NCBI GenBank assembly: GCA_951799445.1
Contig: OX637292.1
Span: 11,721,296 to 11,785,295 of the forward strand
Length of the DNA stretch: 64,000 nucleotides
Origin: Pseudisothecium myosuroides
Lineage: Eukaryota > Streptophyta > Bryopsida > Hypnales > Lembophyllaceae
Direction: 5' to 3'
Numbering within the stretch: position 1 is the first letter of the stretch; every line of letters starts with the position of its first letter. Shown one piece after another: positions 22,601 to 34,926 of this stretch. A program made the translations under genes and the position numbers. Below the pieces are notes generated by a model. It searched no databases, had not been told where the DNA came from, and saw only the letters and a program-made list of their open reading frames with translations.

Positions 22601-25600
22601 GCGAGGAACAAAACAAATTAATCCCTAAGCAAGACAAGAAGTGCATCGTCTCACCTAGAGAGGCCACATCAGCATAACGTTCGCTAAAGGCATAAATGTT
22701 CACACCAATCTGATACTTAGAAAAATCCGCGGCCATTTGTTTGTAATACTGCTCTTCTGTACCCCTAAGGTGGTGCTCTTTCTCAGTTCCATACATGCGA
22801 GGGTCATCGCCCCGTAGTCTCAGCCTTCCGAATCCAAGAGATGGCAGAGTACTCTGAAAAAGGAGCAACTTCCCTCCCAGCTGACTCTGCAGAAACAAAT
22901 CGAGTCCAAATTATCCCTTCATCTCCGAAAAAATCGACACTCGAAAAAAATTATCACCCATTCCTTGAAACACGTACAACAACCCCGTTTGCAGAGTAGC
23001 TAATCCACAACCAGACGGCTGAAACACATTATGATGTTCCATGATCCAGAAACCCACGACAGCTTCGTACGTTCCCAAGACTAAGAGTACGTACCATAAC
23101 CATGAAAGTTGCCTTCAGTGCGGGCCCAAGAGCGGACTCGATGTTCAAATTGTTATCGAACATCGAAGGTAGGCTGTCCAGCAGGGCTTCCACAACCGTC
23201 CTCGATTCTGACAGGTTCACCAGCAAATCGTCGGGAAGTGGTAGAAAAGGATCCTCCAGGTCCGCGACCACCATCATTTGCGGTTGCGTCAAGGAAGACT
23301 GTTCGACCCAAACAGCAGCCATTCCTTAGGTTCTCAGAAACAATCCAATTGATTGCACCCAATAAAAGCGTATGTGACAAAATGAAACCCTCCAAACAGG
23401 AGTGAAGTACAATTCATGACTGCGTCTCGCAGTACTTCAGCCAGCAAAACCACACCACAAGAATGCTCAAAGACCAGTAGCCCTAAGCACCCGAAACTCA
23501 AGCAAACATATTCCCACAAATCGTCAACAGAAAAGCATCCCAGAGTCATCAAGAATGCCTAACCACATCCTGCAGGGCTACATGAGACAAATGAGGAAAG
23601 TACCCATCACACCCGTTAATGCGACACCCGCCAGACTCACTAGCACAGTGACCTCGAGGAAAGATTCTAACAGTAATAGAAGAACCGTCTCCAGGGTTCC
23701 TACGCCCATTATACAATTCCATCTCCCATGCAAGACCAGCTTTCAGTGCACACCTTCAGATTGTAGAAGTGCAGAGTGCTGTCGAATGTCAGAAACCCGA
23801 TTTGTGTCCTCGAAGACCCCGGAAGACTGTCCAGTGAGGCCTTGATAGTATCTGCAGCAAGCTGCATCCAAGAAGCACACCAAAGTTCATACAACCTCAA
23901 GTCTAGTACCGCATTACAGCGATTTAACAACAATATCCTTCACTGCAACACATCTTGACGTAATCTCTGCCAGGTACAAAACGCAAACCCAAAAGACTAA
24001 ACCCACGACAACAAAACCCACACACGCAAGGCTTACCTTCACCATCCCAGACTTCACAGCTGACAAAGAAACGTCGATCAGAAAGAAGTACACGGGGGGC
24101 ATCGGAGGCCGGACCATATACTCCGTCGGGGCCACGAACTCCACACTCCCACAAGAAAGCTCAGGTCGGTCGTCGGCGTCTCGACGCCGTCCATTCTCGT
24201 CCAAAGGACTGAAGTACTCCACAGGGACTGCACAGTGCATATCACCGCTTCCCTTCAGCAAAAATGCAACCGAAACACTCACATGGTCACAAGCACGACA
24301 TCTCTACTCCCAAAACAACCTGTAATCGGCTATGGGTACACAGAACGCTCCACCGACAGATTCACATTCAAATCATGGAAATCGATCTCCACCTCCCTCG
24401 CAAACCACGAAACTTCCCTCAGTGCTCCATACTAACCTTCATTCAGTAGCGAACACACGTTGCAACGCCAACGACGGCCGCCGTCCGTGAACATCACGTA
24501 AGCATTGATGTATGTCCGACACCGTCGACATCTCACAATCGTGCCCACAAAGTTCACCACTGGAACCTCCTCCTGAACGAAGCAAATGCAAGAAACCATC
24601 AGTCAGTACCAGGTCCGTCTGCATCTTAGTCCCTACCCTAAACAAGCCATACCCGTCACACAACTGCAACACGACCGCGGCAATGCAGCTAGCCAAGCAA
24701 AGTCGATGAATCCAACACCAGAGCTCAAATCATCACCAAATCCAGTGTCGTACCCCAATTGGTGGCTCCGCAAGAGGGTGAGTCACAGCTCCCAGAGGCA
24801 AATGCCAACGGGAAACCAAAGAATGAGCGTTCGGCATGGCTTTCGTCGTCAGACGTAGGTACCGAGAATGACAGTTCATATTTCCACCCGCCTTCACATC
24901 CCCAGGAGCGTCCACACGCTCCAGCGGTCTTGGGAGAGTGCCGGGGTCCACCGTGCTCTCGGGTGATCCCTGCACAGGCACCAACGCAAGCGATTGGAAG
25001 TCTTCCACCAGACCTTGCACTTGCTGATAGTTCCCACCGTAAGACCCTGCGGGCGGAGGGTGGCTGTACGCCCCGCCTTGCCCGTCACCGTACTGTCCTG
25101 GCATTGGCGGAGGAGCAGGGCCACCGTAAAAGCCCTGCGACGCCGGAGGGGCTCCATATTGAGGCGGGTTCAACGACCCAAACTGAGGAGGCTGGGGAAT
25201 GCTCGACGCTGATCTTGGCGACTGCGGCATAGCATTATACTGCTGTCCCGCTGATCTTGGCGACTGCGGCATTGCATTATACTGTTGTCCCACCGCAGCT
25301 GTCTGCCCCGGCGGCGGACCGAACTGGGGACCCTGAGGTGGAGCACCCTGCGAGGGATTGCTAAACGGTGGCCTGCCGCCTGGGGGTGGAGGGAACACTC
25401 CGGACGTTGGTGCAGGACCCGGGTAGCCAGAGAATCTCGCCGGAGGGCCATACCCCGGTCCCTGTGGGGGTCCTCCCACGCCACTGGGAGGACGAAACTG
25501 GCCAACTCCCTGAGGAGGCGCTTGTCCAGGCGTCAAATTAGGTGAAGAAAACGACGGAGAAGGTCGAACTGCGTCGGGAGGCCCTCCAGGAGGCGGGGGC

Positions 25601-26261
25601 CTGGCAAAAGATGAAGACGGTGGGGTAGAAACCAGAGGCGACGGCTGGGATGCCTGAAATCCGACGGGGGGGCCTCCCGGCCGATAACTCGACGGTGGCC
25701 CTGTTGGCATTGGTGATATGGGATTCTGAAGTGCATCCGCTATGGTTTTGGGAGCTCCAGGAGCTTGACCAGGAAATTGCGGACGAAACTGAGGACCGGG
25801 AGGAGGCCCGCCTTGCCATGTTGGCGGACCGGGTCTCGGAATTGCACCTGTGTCAAGAACGGGACAATGTATAAAGTGAAAACATGACATTGTACACTCT
25901 CCAGTGGACAGCATAAATCTTCGGTTTCGCGAAACTTATAATCCAAAAACCACGACCAGCAATTACCCTCCACACAAATCACTTGCAGTCCACAGTTCAT
26001 GCCGCAACTGTGGCGGAAATCTCACGTCTATTTGACTAAATTACAATTTGATTTTTTTCTTCACACATTACATTCGAGAAACACCTAAGTAAACTTCGAA
26101 TGACAAAAACGAGAGACTACACAACAACAGATAGCATACAAAAGAACGGGAGTGCAGGGAATACCAGGAGCAGCAAAAGGTGAAAATTGCGGTCGAGCGT
26201 TGAAATTATTAGGGTTGCTAGGAAACCGAGGCGAGCCCGGGCTCCCCCCTTGCTGCTGCAT
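19623..26261 (-). CDS. SEC24: Sec24, COPII coat cargo-binding subunit
   Basis: Thirteen coding exons join in frame to 1084 residues, the usual plant Sec24 length: 26165-26261 (ATG, MQQQGGSPGSPRF), 24754-25847, 24437-24572, 24037-24227, 23754-23861, 23095-23298, 22655-22886, 22223-22372, 21835-21991, 21374-21501, 20645-20967, 20231-20431, 19623-19856. Residues 1-340 are a disordered Pro/Gly/Gln-rich region. The zinc finger CRRC at 412-415 with CNVC at 434-437 is intact. The trunk contains EYMVRPPMPPVYFFLIDVS; the beta/helical part has ERRIRVHT; the gelsolin-like end has VRQGEQPREG at about 1042. Sec24 pairs with Sec23 on Sar1-GTP at ER exit sites and selects cargo. All splice sites are GT-AG, and no broken residue is seen. 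Confidence 0.95.
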
Positions 26262-26264
26262 GTT

Positions 26265-27523
26265 CTGCGACAATCCTCACGTATCACGGCACTGCGTAAT
26301 CATTCAACGTAATTCACCGGAAAAAAAATCCCACACATTGCTACTAATCCACGCTCCTACCACACCACTCACTCACTCACCAAACGCTACTATGCTACCA
26401 TCACAACCAGAGCTTCGGCAATCCCTCTCTCTACCAACACACTATCCAATACACTTAAATCACCGAAAATACATCGAAATCATCAATTGACGCCCGCTCA
26501 AAAATTCCTCCACAACCCATCGCAAACACTACAAGGAGCTCCACCAAAAAACCCTAAACGAATGAATTTCAAGCATCACGATTAGGTCGTACTACGAATC
26601 AATTTCTTTCAGAACACTCCAAGGAGCTCCACTAAAAATCCAACACGGAATTAATTCCAAGCAGCTCCACCAACTTTTAGGTCTTCCTAGGGATCAATTA
26701 CTTCTCAGAACACTCCAAGCAGCTCCACCTAGAACCCAAATCCGAATTAATTCCAAGCATCGCCCTTAGGTCTTCCTAGAACTCAATATTTCTCAGAACA
26801 TCGTCACGAGCTTACTGCATCACGGCAGATCAGGAAGCCTCTACAACCGAATGAATTCCAAGCATCACGATTAGGTCTTAATACGATTCAATATTTCTCA
26901 GAACACTCCTAGGAGCTCCACTAAAAAACCAAAACGGAATTAATTCCAAGCATCCCTTTTTAGGTCTTCCTAGGGATCAATTATTTCTCAGACCACTCCA
27001 AGAAGTAGGGCATAGATCTTGTAAAGGGTGATGTCATCACTAAAGTCGCCTCATAGATGATTTGTCTCAAATAAAGATTTAAAGCTCAAAACTCTGTAGT
27101 GTAAAAATTTAAGATAATAAGGTTCAAAGTAAAAAAATCTTATTCCACCTAAAACCCAAATCCGAATTCAATCCAAGCATCACCCTTAGGTCTTCCTAGG
27201 ACTCAATACTTCTCAGAACACTCCAAGGAGCTCCACTAAAAATCCGAAACGGAATTCATTCCAAGCATCACCTTTTAGGTCTTCCTAGGGATCAAGTACT
27301 TCTCAGAACATTCCAAGCAGCTCCACCTAAAACCCAAGTCCGAATTTATTTCCAAGCATCACCCTTAGGTCTTCCTAGGACTCTATTTCTCAGAACATCG
27401 TCACGAGCTTACTCCATCTACAAAAGCACTAATCGCCATGGAAAGCTCTCCCGATTGCTCACCCAGTGCTCACGTCTAGTTCCGACCGAGATTTCCAAGC
27501 AATGGAAGAGAGAAAAAACAAAC
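26265..27523 (-). other. Sec24 5' UTR intron
   Basis: An acceptor TTGTCGCAG abuts AACATG at 26,264, and a donor CTCACAG-GTTTGT lies at 27,524/27,523, giving a 1.26-kb intron before the start codon. Long leader introns often affect expression in plants. Most of it is tandem repeat (separate entry). Splicing is inferred from signals only. Confidence 0.6.
26560..27400. repeat. Tandem repeat of about 85-105 bp in the Sec24 leader intron
   Basis: At least eight degenerate units carry TTCCAAGCATCAC, TTAGGTCTTCCTAGG, TTCTCAGAACACTCCAAG and AGCTCCAC in order, starting near 26,568, 26,655, 26,752, 26,857, 26,946, 27,172, 27,259 and 27,350. Between 27,004 and 27,140 the array is broken by foreign DNA that contains AAGATTTAAAGCTCAAAACT, a piece of the TTAA-element interior. 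The CCTAGG and AGAACNNTCC palindromic elements recur in each unit. Confidence 0.8.
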
Positions 27524-27720
27524 CTGTGAGTTGAATTGCGGCAATTGTTCAGGCTCGGTAGAGAGTGTGATCGAAGCAGCTCCAAGCTCCGTTTCCGTCA
27601 ACAAACAGTCAACAAACCTGGTGTTGGGAGATCCATGGGAGGATCGAGAGCGACGGAGCAATTGGGAAGGTCTGTTGTGGGATCCCTGAACGTGGAAATC
27701 TACGGGGAGTGCTCGGATGC
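27524..27720 (-). other. Probable Sec24 5' UTR exon and promoter-proximal region
   Basis: This is a relatively GC-rich stretch ending at the CTCACAG-GTTTGT donor. It carries small upstream ATGs not in frame with Sec24. The transcription start cannot be fixed; the sequence up to about 27,950 is GC-richer than the AT-rich DNA beyond, and is the likely promoter. Confidence 0.4.
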
Positions 27721-27949
27721 TTCCACGCTCGTCGCTCCACCTGCCTCTCTGCTCTGGTTTTAGGGCGCCTCGAGTCTGCGAAGTCTGCGAGTCGTGGGGA
27801 CGGATGAATGGAGGTGGGGGGGTCGTTTATTCATCGACTCTGTTCAGGACTCTGTTCATCCGTTCGGACTATCATTCAATTGACTGTACCAGCCCGGCAG
27901 AATAAGCCCGTACCGGGGAGCACCTCCACCAGTCCACCGGCCCGGTGAA

Positions 27950-29070
27950 AATTCATTATGTTCAGCACACCAGCACAGACTCACCGTATTAAGGTCGGAC
28001 CATCCATAGTCAATCATCAACCCTTGAACGTCGAAGCAGACATTTTGTGTCCAATGGATGACAGGGAATCAAACTGCATAGGACAGAAGTGCAACTATTC
28101 ATCTTTGAAATTTGTTGTGGAAAGGGAAGATCTTCTACAGTCGGTAGTTTGACTTGCAATGAGTACTTTTGCAATTTTAGAGGCTATTGATTCACACGGT
28201 GATAGAAAAGAATGATTTTGAGGGTCACCCCTTTGGCGTTTAAGGGTTAAGCAATTTTCAGACAGATTGTGTATTAAGCAAATAATTTTTTTGCCATGTA
28301 GGAAGATAGAAATATTGGGATTGCAAATTTTCCAAAATTTTATTCCCAAAATTGAAATTCCATACCTTAAGTTTGGTTGTTTGTTTTGTTATTTAGAGAT
28401 CTCCTGAACCGTGTGTCCCCCGGTGGCATGCTTGGTATTGTTTGAAAGCCCTCGGCAAGGAAGGGTGCACGGGCTTTGTTTCGTGGTGTTTGGACATATG
28501 GTAGGAAAGTTATTGAGTTTCAAATTTTTTTAAGAATTAAAAAATTAGAAAATTACTTTTACTTTTATTTTGATTGTGGCAACAACATAGGGCTCACTAG
28601 TTACTGTGATTTTTGGAAGCCAAAAAGTTATTCAGACCAATAGTCAATGTCTAGACTCTTCCAATTCTAATCATAGAATAACTACTTTCCCACTCGCTAC
28701 TTCCTATTTTCTTGCTCAATACTTTGGGACATGTGTCATGACCTTATTAGTTCCAACCTCAAAAAGAAGAAAAAAAACATTCTAAGCTTCATTGGAGATC
28801 GAGTTGGAAATCTGTTCCAAACTTGATTGAAAATAGTTGCACCCTACAAGTTGGATATGGCTCCTTCGTCGAGAATGGGTAGTCCAACCTTGTAGTCCAT
28901 TGCGGGCACATATACCCTATGTTAAGATCAGATTCGTTAAAAAATAATTCAAAATATAATCAAATTTGGTATCAAATGAAATTTTTAGAAATTATAACAT
29001 GGCATAATTGCATAGCATAGAAAATATTAATGAATATAATCTTAATCCTCAAAAAATCACAAAGTCAAAG
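27950..29070. other. Intergenic with two dispersed repeat pieces
   Basis: No gene is seen. About 28,390-28,520 (AGGGTGCACGGGCTTTG, GTGTTTGGACAT) recurs near 63,325-63,500, and 28,926-29,065 (CAGATTCGTTAAAAAATAA, TTTAGAAATTATAA) recurs at 61,090-61,230. A GTTTAAGGGTTAA near 28,240 resembles a lone right end of a TTAA element. Confidence 0.5.
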
Positions 29071-29071
29071 C

Positions 29072-29170
29072 CATGAATACCAGTACAGTCATGAATACCG
29101 GTAAAGCCGTAAATATTGGTTAAGCTTTAAATACTGGTAAAGCTTTGAATATTGCTAAAGATTGCTAAAA
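29072..29170. repeat. Short tandem repeat, period about 18-22 bp
   Basis: Successive units of CATGAATACCGGTAAAGC, drifting to TAAATACTGGTAAAGCTT and GAATATTGCTAAAG, run head to tail for about 100 bases. Confidence 0.65.
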
Positions 29171-29211
29171 TATTCCAAACCTTGCTAATGGTTACAAAGT
29201 ATTCTAAATTT

Positions 29212-29410
29212 CACTACAAGAAACTCATATTTTAAGTGACGAATTTTATTTGGCATCCACTATAACAAACCATGTTTTTATGTCAATAATAATGTTCAAT
29301 ATAACATCAAGATGTTATATTGAACACTATTGTTGACATAAAAACATGGATTATTATTACATTAGATATCATTTAAAGTCCGTCACTTCAAACATAGGTT
29401 TTCTATTGTG
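29212..29410. mobile_element. CACTA-ended hairpin MITE
   Basis: It opens CACTACAAGAAACTCATATT and closes TTCTATTGTG, with AAGTGACG and CGTCACTT inside the ends. The centre is a strong hairpin: CCATGTTTTTATGTCAATA near 29,270 pairs with its inverse ending near 29,350 over about 40 bases, with only a 2-3 base loop. At 199 bp it is non-coding and could be a small-RNA precursor. Confidence 0.7.
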
Positions 29411-29591
29411 TTCCTTGCCTCTTTATGATATCAATTTTCCTATAGACAACAAACATATGCCACAAATACAATTTCAGGCTAAATGTTGACTCCATCCCTT
29501 ATTACTTATAGCAAGTTTCAATTGTTTTCACATGCAAGTCAATGATCACTTGGATGGTTCAAGATGAGACCATCAATGGTATTAGAAGGCT

Positions 29592-29842
29592 TTAATCCCT
29601 AAAGGACCGTTGTCCCTTTGAGGGACAAATCGAGGGACAAATGCGTTTTTAGGCAGGTACCTACAGGCTGAAATTTTCTCTTGATTTTTTGAAACTTTTT
29701 CTGGAGGTAGAAAAGTTGATTAGCTTTGTGGGAATATAATTTTTTTCACAATCGGTGCCCGAGAACAACAAATATGACCAAATAAGTTCAAAACAGGGGA
29801 CGGGGGGCAACCCAGGCAACAAAACAAAATTTGCAAAATTTG

Positions 29843-29930
<88 letters not shown>

Positions 29931-30644
29931 ATTATTATTATTATTATTTTCTCATAGATTATATTTTTGTCTATCTGGAAAGCTTTGATTCATTTCATTT
30001 GGATTTATTATGAGAAAGTTATGGACATTCTTGTTTTTCAGGCAGTTAGAGCATCTTCTTGAAAAAAATAACTTGTAGGATACATTCCTGAATGCAATTT
30101 TAAAATTTAAAATTTAAAATTTTTGCATGGATTAGTTTACTTGTTAGAACAATCTCACCATTGGGATTAGTGCATATTAATTCCATCTCAAATATATGAA
30201 TATTTTAGATTTTCCTTCTATCTTAGATTTTCCTTCTATCTTGTACCTACGTTTACTCCAACGTTTACTTAACAATTTTTTAAGAATGATAATTAAGTTT
30301 TTTTGAGGGTTTTTTTTCCCTAGACTCTCAAATCAATTCTCCGCTTTAAAGATTTAAAGCTCAAAACTCTGTAGTGCAAAAAATTTAAGTTAAAAATGTT
30401 CAAGGTCAAAAAATCTAGTCCCGCAATGTGCTAAAAAACTTGTTTTTTCCACTTTAAACGCAAATATCTTGCAATCTGTGCGGTCAAAAATTCTGAAATT
30501 TTTTCCACACACTCTCATACTAGTTAGGTGTAAGATCCTACAGTTAGATGTGGAAAAAAAACCATTAAAGTTTTTTTTAACTCTTTGCTACAAAAATGGC
30601 AGTTTTCAATGTTTTCTGGCAGAATAAAGGCCTTGGTCCTTTAG
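29592..30644. mobile_element. TTAA piggyBac-type MITE with decayed right end
   Basis: The left end is TTAA at 29,592-29,595, then TCCCTAAAGGACC. The right end reads GGTCCTTTAG and then leaves the consensus, having lost the final GGGTTAA. The interior matches the other copies, with a duplicated GAGGGACAAAT near the left end and a grown microsatellite at 29,849-29,947. Position 30,527 preserves the empty site for the mariner-type insertion seen in the first copy. Confidence 0.8.
29849..29947. repeat. Microsatellite (AT)n followed by (ATT)n
   Basis: About 39 AT units run to 29,926, then about seven ATT units. It sits inside the TTAA element where other copies have only a short AT-rich run, so it expanded locally. 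Confidence 0.95.
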
Positions 30645-31016
30645 ATGCACAGTTTGGGCTTCTTTTAAACAATTCTAAGGCCAAAAGAGCACAAATGTTG
30701 TAAGGGCCCCTCATTGTAGAAGTTGAAAGACTAGTTCTTCAATAAAGCTTAAATGTAAACATGTTCATGACATTTTATTGCAATAGGAGTTGTCTAGAGA
30801 AGCAAAAGCGATTGTGAACAAAAGTTGCTTCTAATTGTGGCCACAAACTCTTGAAGAAGGTATTGTGACTTTACCCTAAATTCCCTAATGCATTCAAGCG
30901 TTTCAAAAAGGTTGATGTGAAAATTTTGTGTAAATTGCTAATTAAATTGGCTCCTCTGTATATTGTTGGAACCAACTTCTATTTACCTAATTCAATCCAA
31001 GGATCCAAAAGACAAT

Positions 31017-31439
31017 CATTAGGAAGAAAATGAGCCCTCAAAGGGGTTGGGGATTCCCAAACAATAAGGAATGCTGGCTGAAAGAAAAAAATTGGCCAGC
31101 AAATTGTAAGGCCTGATTAGCGCTAGATAATTCAATTCAGTTATTTTTAAAATTGAAGGAAAAAAATTTATATTAAATAAAATTTGATGATTTTGAAATC
31201 TGATGTGGCATTAATACAACCACGTCAAATTGCTATTCTAATTATTTTTTAAATAATTCTAAATAACTTATTATTTTATTTTTTTAATATTTTAATGTTT
31301 TTTAATATTTTTTAATTGTGGCCACCAGTCATCATTGAATTGAATAGTGACCACTGTCTCTCAAAGGGGCTGTGAGTTCCATTGAGGGAAACTCCTCATA
31401 AGAAAACAGCCCCTTTGAAGGCTCATTTTTTTCCTAATG
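31017..31439. mobile_element. CATTAGG-ended MITE
   Basis: CATTAGGAAGAAAATGAGCC at the left and its inverse (GGCTCATTTTTTTCCTAATG) at the right define a 423-bp element. Just inside, CCTCAAAGGGG and CCCCTTTGAAGG also pair. The AT-rich core with GATGTGGCA and CCACGTCA echoes the 6,207 and 56,196 elements. Confidence 0.75.
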
Positions 31440-32097
31440 AGACTGTTTACTAAAAAACTATATTATAGTTGAATCCAACATTTCATAGACGTTTGCAACA
31501 TTGTCTTGTTGTCCCAGCAAGGTAGATTGATTTGTTGTAGTCTCAAAAAGGAAGTACAAATAAAATGCATACTTCATAGCATTTAGGTGTGTTGCAAAAG
31601 GTTTTTCAAAGTGAGCTATTTGATACTTATGAGTTCTAAAATATAGATACAAATACATTTTCTTGTCAATATGGACAATGGCCACATATGAAGATTTCAA
31701 GGACAACCACAATCAAGTATGCCAACAGAAGTGGTTCCTAGCGGAAACTCTATAACCATAATCATAAAATCTCCAAGGGGTGGCAATCAATGATTGAAGC
31801 CGCTATACTCATTCTATTGAATGTAAATAGCAACTACCTATTAGGGATTTAGAAAACAACATTCCAAGCATTTATTACAAGATAAGACCTAAAAGTTGGA
31901 TGAACCAAGTCCTATTTCTTAAAAACTTGAAAATCTTGTGCATTCATCAAGTCAATGTGCACTAGTGTACAAAAGTGCTATGGATCAATAATTGTACTAG
32001 CTATAGCCGGTATCACTCTAAGGTTGATAATTGTATTGACTGAAAAATAGACAATTCTCAAATTATTTCTACTGTTCAACACATTTGTGTCAACCGG
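31440..32097. other. Intergenic, nothing recognised
   Basis: AT-rich, no repeat ends or credible gene. Confidence 0.4.
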
Positions 32098-33024
32098 TTA
32101 ACTTCTATAGTTCCTTCACTATATTTTCACCAAAAACGCTCAAAAACTGCCATTTCTAGTACAAGTATCAAATTTTACATAAAAAAAACTTTTTTGGACA
32201 CATATATTGGTCGTATATTGTAATAGGCTAGTTCAAAAGATTTCAAAATAATTTCAAAAATTTCCATCCTGTGGATTGCAAGATATTAGCATTTGAATTG
32301 ACAAAAATCCTTTTCGGGTCCTACAAAAAAAAGGGCAATTGCACTTCACAATGTCACATTTGTATGAAAAAATGTCCATGTTGGTGGTGCTTCTTTGGAT
32401 TCATTCTTCAAAGCAAGTTGGCTACATGCTTGAGAAATTTCAAATCATTTGGATTTGTACAACATATAGGAAAAAAATAGTAAGTAGAAAGAAGTAGAGA
32501 ATGATTCAAAACACTACACTGTTAATAATATAGTTATGGAATTGAAAAATACCAATTCCAATTGTTGTAATGTTGTAATAAACAATCTACATCCTATGAT
32601 TTTATTTTTTTCCAAAATATTGAAAATTGAGTTAAATAAACGACTTCAAAGGTTATTTTTGAGTAGAAAATTCATAATTGCCCACATGCCAAAACTCCTC
32701 ATAACTTTCATCTTGTTGATAAAAATGGAATGATTCAGAGCTTTTGGCGTATATATAAATCTAAATAATCAATTTCAAATTTGTGATATGGAAAAAGTGA
32801 TTTTTCTAATCTGTCTAGAGTCTCGGGCTGCCCAATTGAGGATAAAAACTACCTATAACTTTTTGAACATGTAGTTAAAATTTATAAAAATTGCTAGACC
32901 TTAAAGAAACCTAGTCCCATGTTGTGTGAAAATTTCAAAGAAAAAAAATAAAAATTCCATTTGTAGTGAGCTGCCCAAAATTGCCATGAAGTCGAAAAAT
33001 ACAACTTGGTTCTTTAGGAGTTAA
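32098..33024. mobile_element. TTAA MITE, second internal subfamily (holds an empty site)
   Basis: TTAA at 32,098-32,101 and 33,021-33,024 bracket 927 bp related to the outer element at 36,175-38,033: TTTTCACC, CACTCAAAAA-TGCCATTT, AGATATTAGCATTTGAATTG. At 32,628 it reads AAAATTGAGTTAAATAAAC without interruption, exactly where the outer element at 36,712 carries a nested copy. Confidence 0.8.
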
Positions 33025-33858
33025 GAAATAGATTGCAAGAATATGTCATACATTAGAAAGACAATAATACATTGTGGCATGGCATTGACAATTGATGGCA
33101 TTTGGAGTGTAAATCAATTATTTCCACATCTTCAAGAAATTGCAGTAAAAGATGAATAATTATTTCAAGGATAAGATGTACCGGACTATGCTATGCGAAC
33201 CTAGATATGTACTAAATATGTACTATATTCTTTTTGACTTTTTTGTAAACATAAAGTCTTGTCAATCCTATTTGATGTCGCATGACTTCTTATGTTGTAA
33301 ATGGTTCTAAACTTAATCACATTTTCATTTTCTTGACCATTGTTGTTCTGTTCAAACAATAGTTGTTGTAAGTTTGTACTTCCAATTTCAAATGATCAAC
33401 TTCCATATTCGAAAGGGAAAAAGTGAGAAAGTGAGTGCCACTTGTTAAAATATAGATGAGGAGATACCAGCTATTTTTGTCCAAAATTCACATTCTTAGA
33501 TACCTATCTCGAGAATAGAGCAATGCATAGGACTTTGCTACACCTTCAAATCTAAACCAATATTTCATTAAAATCTTAAATTGACATTTCATTAAAATGG
33601 CGGTATTCCACAAACTTGGCACTTTTACGTTTAGATTGTGCAGTCTTTAAATTTATACTTGTTCTAGAAATGAATGGCGTATAGAATACCACCGTTTTAA
33701 CAAAATTTCCCATTGAGGAAAAAGATGGACACAATGTTGCTGAATATTGCAGGCTCTCAGCTTACCTCAGCTGTCAACAATCCTTTCTTGGATGTTTTGT
33801 GAGAGAACTCAAGTTTTATTTGCATTGGTCTTTGGTCCCTTAGGGTCCCACTTATAGT
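33025..33858. other. Intergenic, nothing recognised
   Basis: No gene or clear repeat terminus is visible; GGCGGTATTCC near 33,600 and GAATACCACCGTT near 33,690 are weakly inverted. Confidence 0.4.
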
Positions 33859-34926
33859 AAGGTAGGAGGCTCATAAACCGACCATCTAAGGGCTGGTCCG
33901 TCTTTTTCATGTATTTCCTTGGACGGGAATATTTTTAGCTCATTTTTAGACATAGAGAAGTTGATGAGGAATCTAACCCGAGTCGTTTCGTATTTTTCCG
34001 AGCATTTTTGAATTACTTATGAATTTTCAAACAAGTTGGGTCATAGGTCCCTATTTGTGACCCTAGGTCTTTCATAAATGGTTCACTTGCAATTCTAAAT
34101 AAAAATGGGGAAAGCAAAGAGAGTGATTGGCTCTTGCAATTAATAAGTCTTTTTTCCTTGGTTCATTCAATGACTATAATAGTCAATTTCAGAACCAACT
34201 CATGTCCATTTCACAGCCATTTATAAGGTCCATTCTTAATGCCCAAACTGTTCTCGAGCCTTCTACCTTAGTGCAATAAGCTGAATGCAAGAGCTCAGTC
34301 AAGGGTGAATGTAAAAAAAATAAAAATAAACTATTTTGTGCTTGATTAATCTATTTTCTACATCTTTATAAGCGTATTTGGGACTTCTGATTGCAAATGT
34401 AAATTCAAAATTTGCAAATTTAATATGTGTGATGAATAAAAAGTTCTTGTGTTTTCCCTAGGGGTAAAACGTAGGGGGAAACATGGTCCCCACATTTGGC
34501 TTGTTACACAATTATATGCACGACCATCGCATAGCCGGTAGGTTGTGCTACTAGATATGAAATCACTAGTTGTAGAAGTTTTAGGCGACTGGAGTACTTA
34601 CCATTTATTCTAGCATGTTATTAAGGTAGTAGGCTCATAAAGTGACGTGGTTGGAAAACCAATCATGGCATAGAGGTACATTTTACTTTCTTCCATGCAC
34701 CAACAATGAACATTTCAAGAGGTGGTCGCTTTTAGTGACCACTGCATTTCAACTTCAAAAATTCATAACTAATTCCACAAAGGTCCAAAAAATATGAAAC
34801 GACTTGGGTTAGATGTGGGTTCCATTTTTCTTCCTACTAAAATTTACTGAAAATTGTTTTAAGGAGCTTAGCTTCCCCGAAATGGCAAACAGCTCTTAGA
34901 TGGTCGGTTTATGAGTCTACTACCTT
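33859..34926. mobile_element. TIR element with AAGGTAG-type ends
   Basis: AAGGTAGGAGGCTCATAAAC continuing to CGACCATCTAAG at the left is matched inverted at the right (CTTAGATGGTCG, GAGTCTACTACCTT). AGT occurs on both outer sides, a possible 3-bp target duplication. A second left-type end, AAGGTAGTAGGCTCATAAA, starts at 34,623, so one element may be nested in another. Part of the interior (AGCTCATTTTTAGACA, GAGTTGGGTCATAGGTCC-like) recurs in the 51.5-kb tandem repeat. Confidence 0.7.

Noticed and set aside
24733..25914. A single 393-codon minus ORF as a stand-alone proline-rich protein
   Set aside because: It runs across both splice sites of the second Sec24 coding exon; only 24,754-25,847 is coding and it joins Sec24 in frame.
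29755..30013. ORFs with long Tyr-Ile runs
   Set aside because: They are translations of the AT microsatellite.
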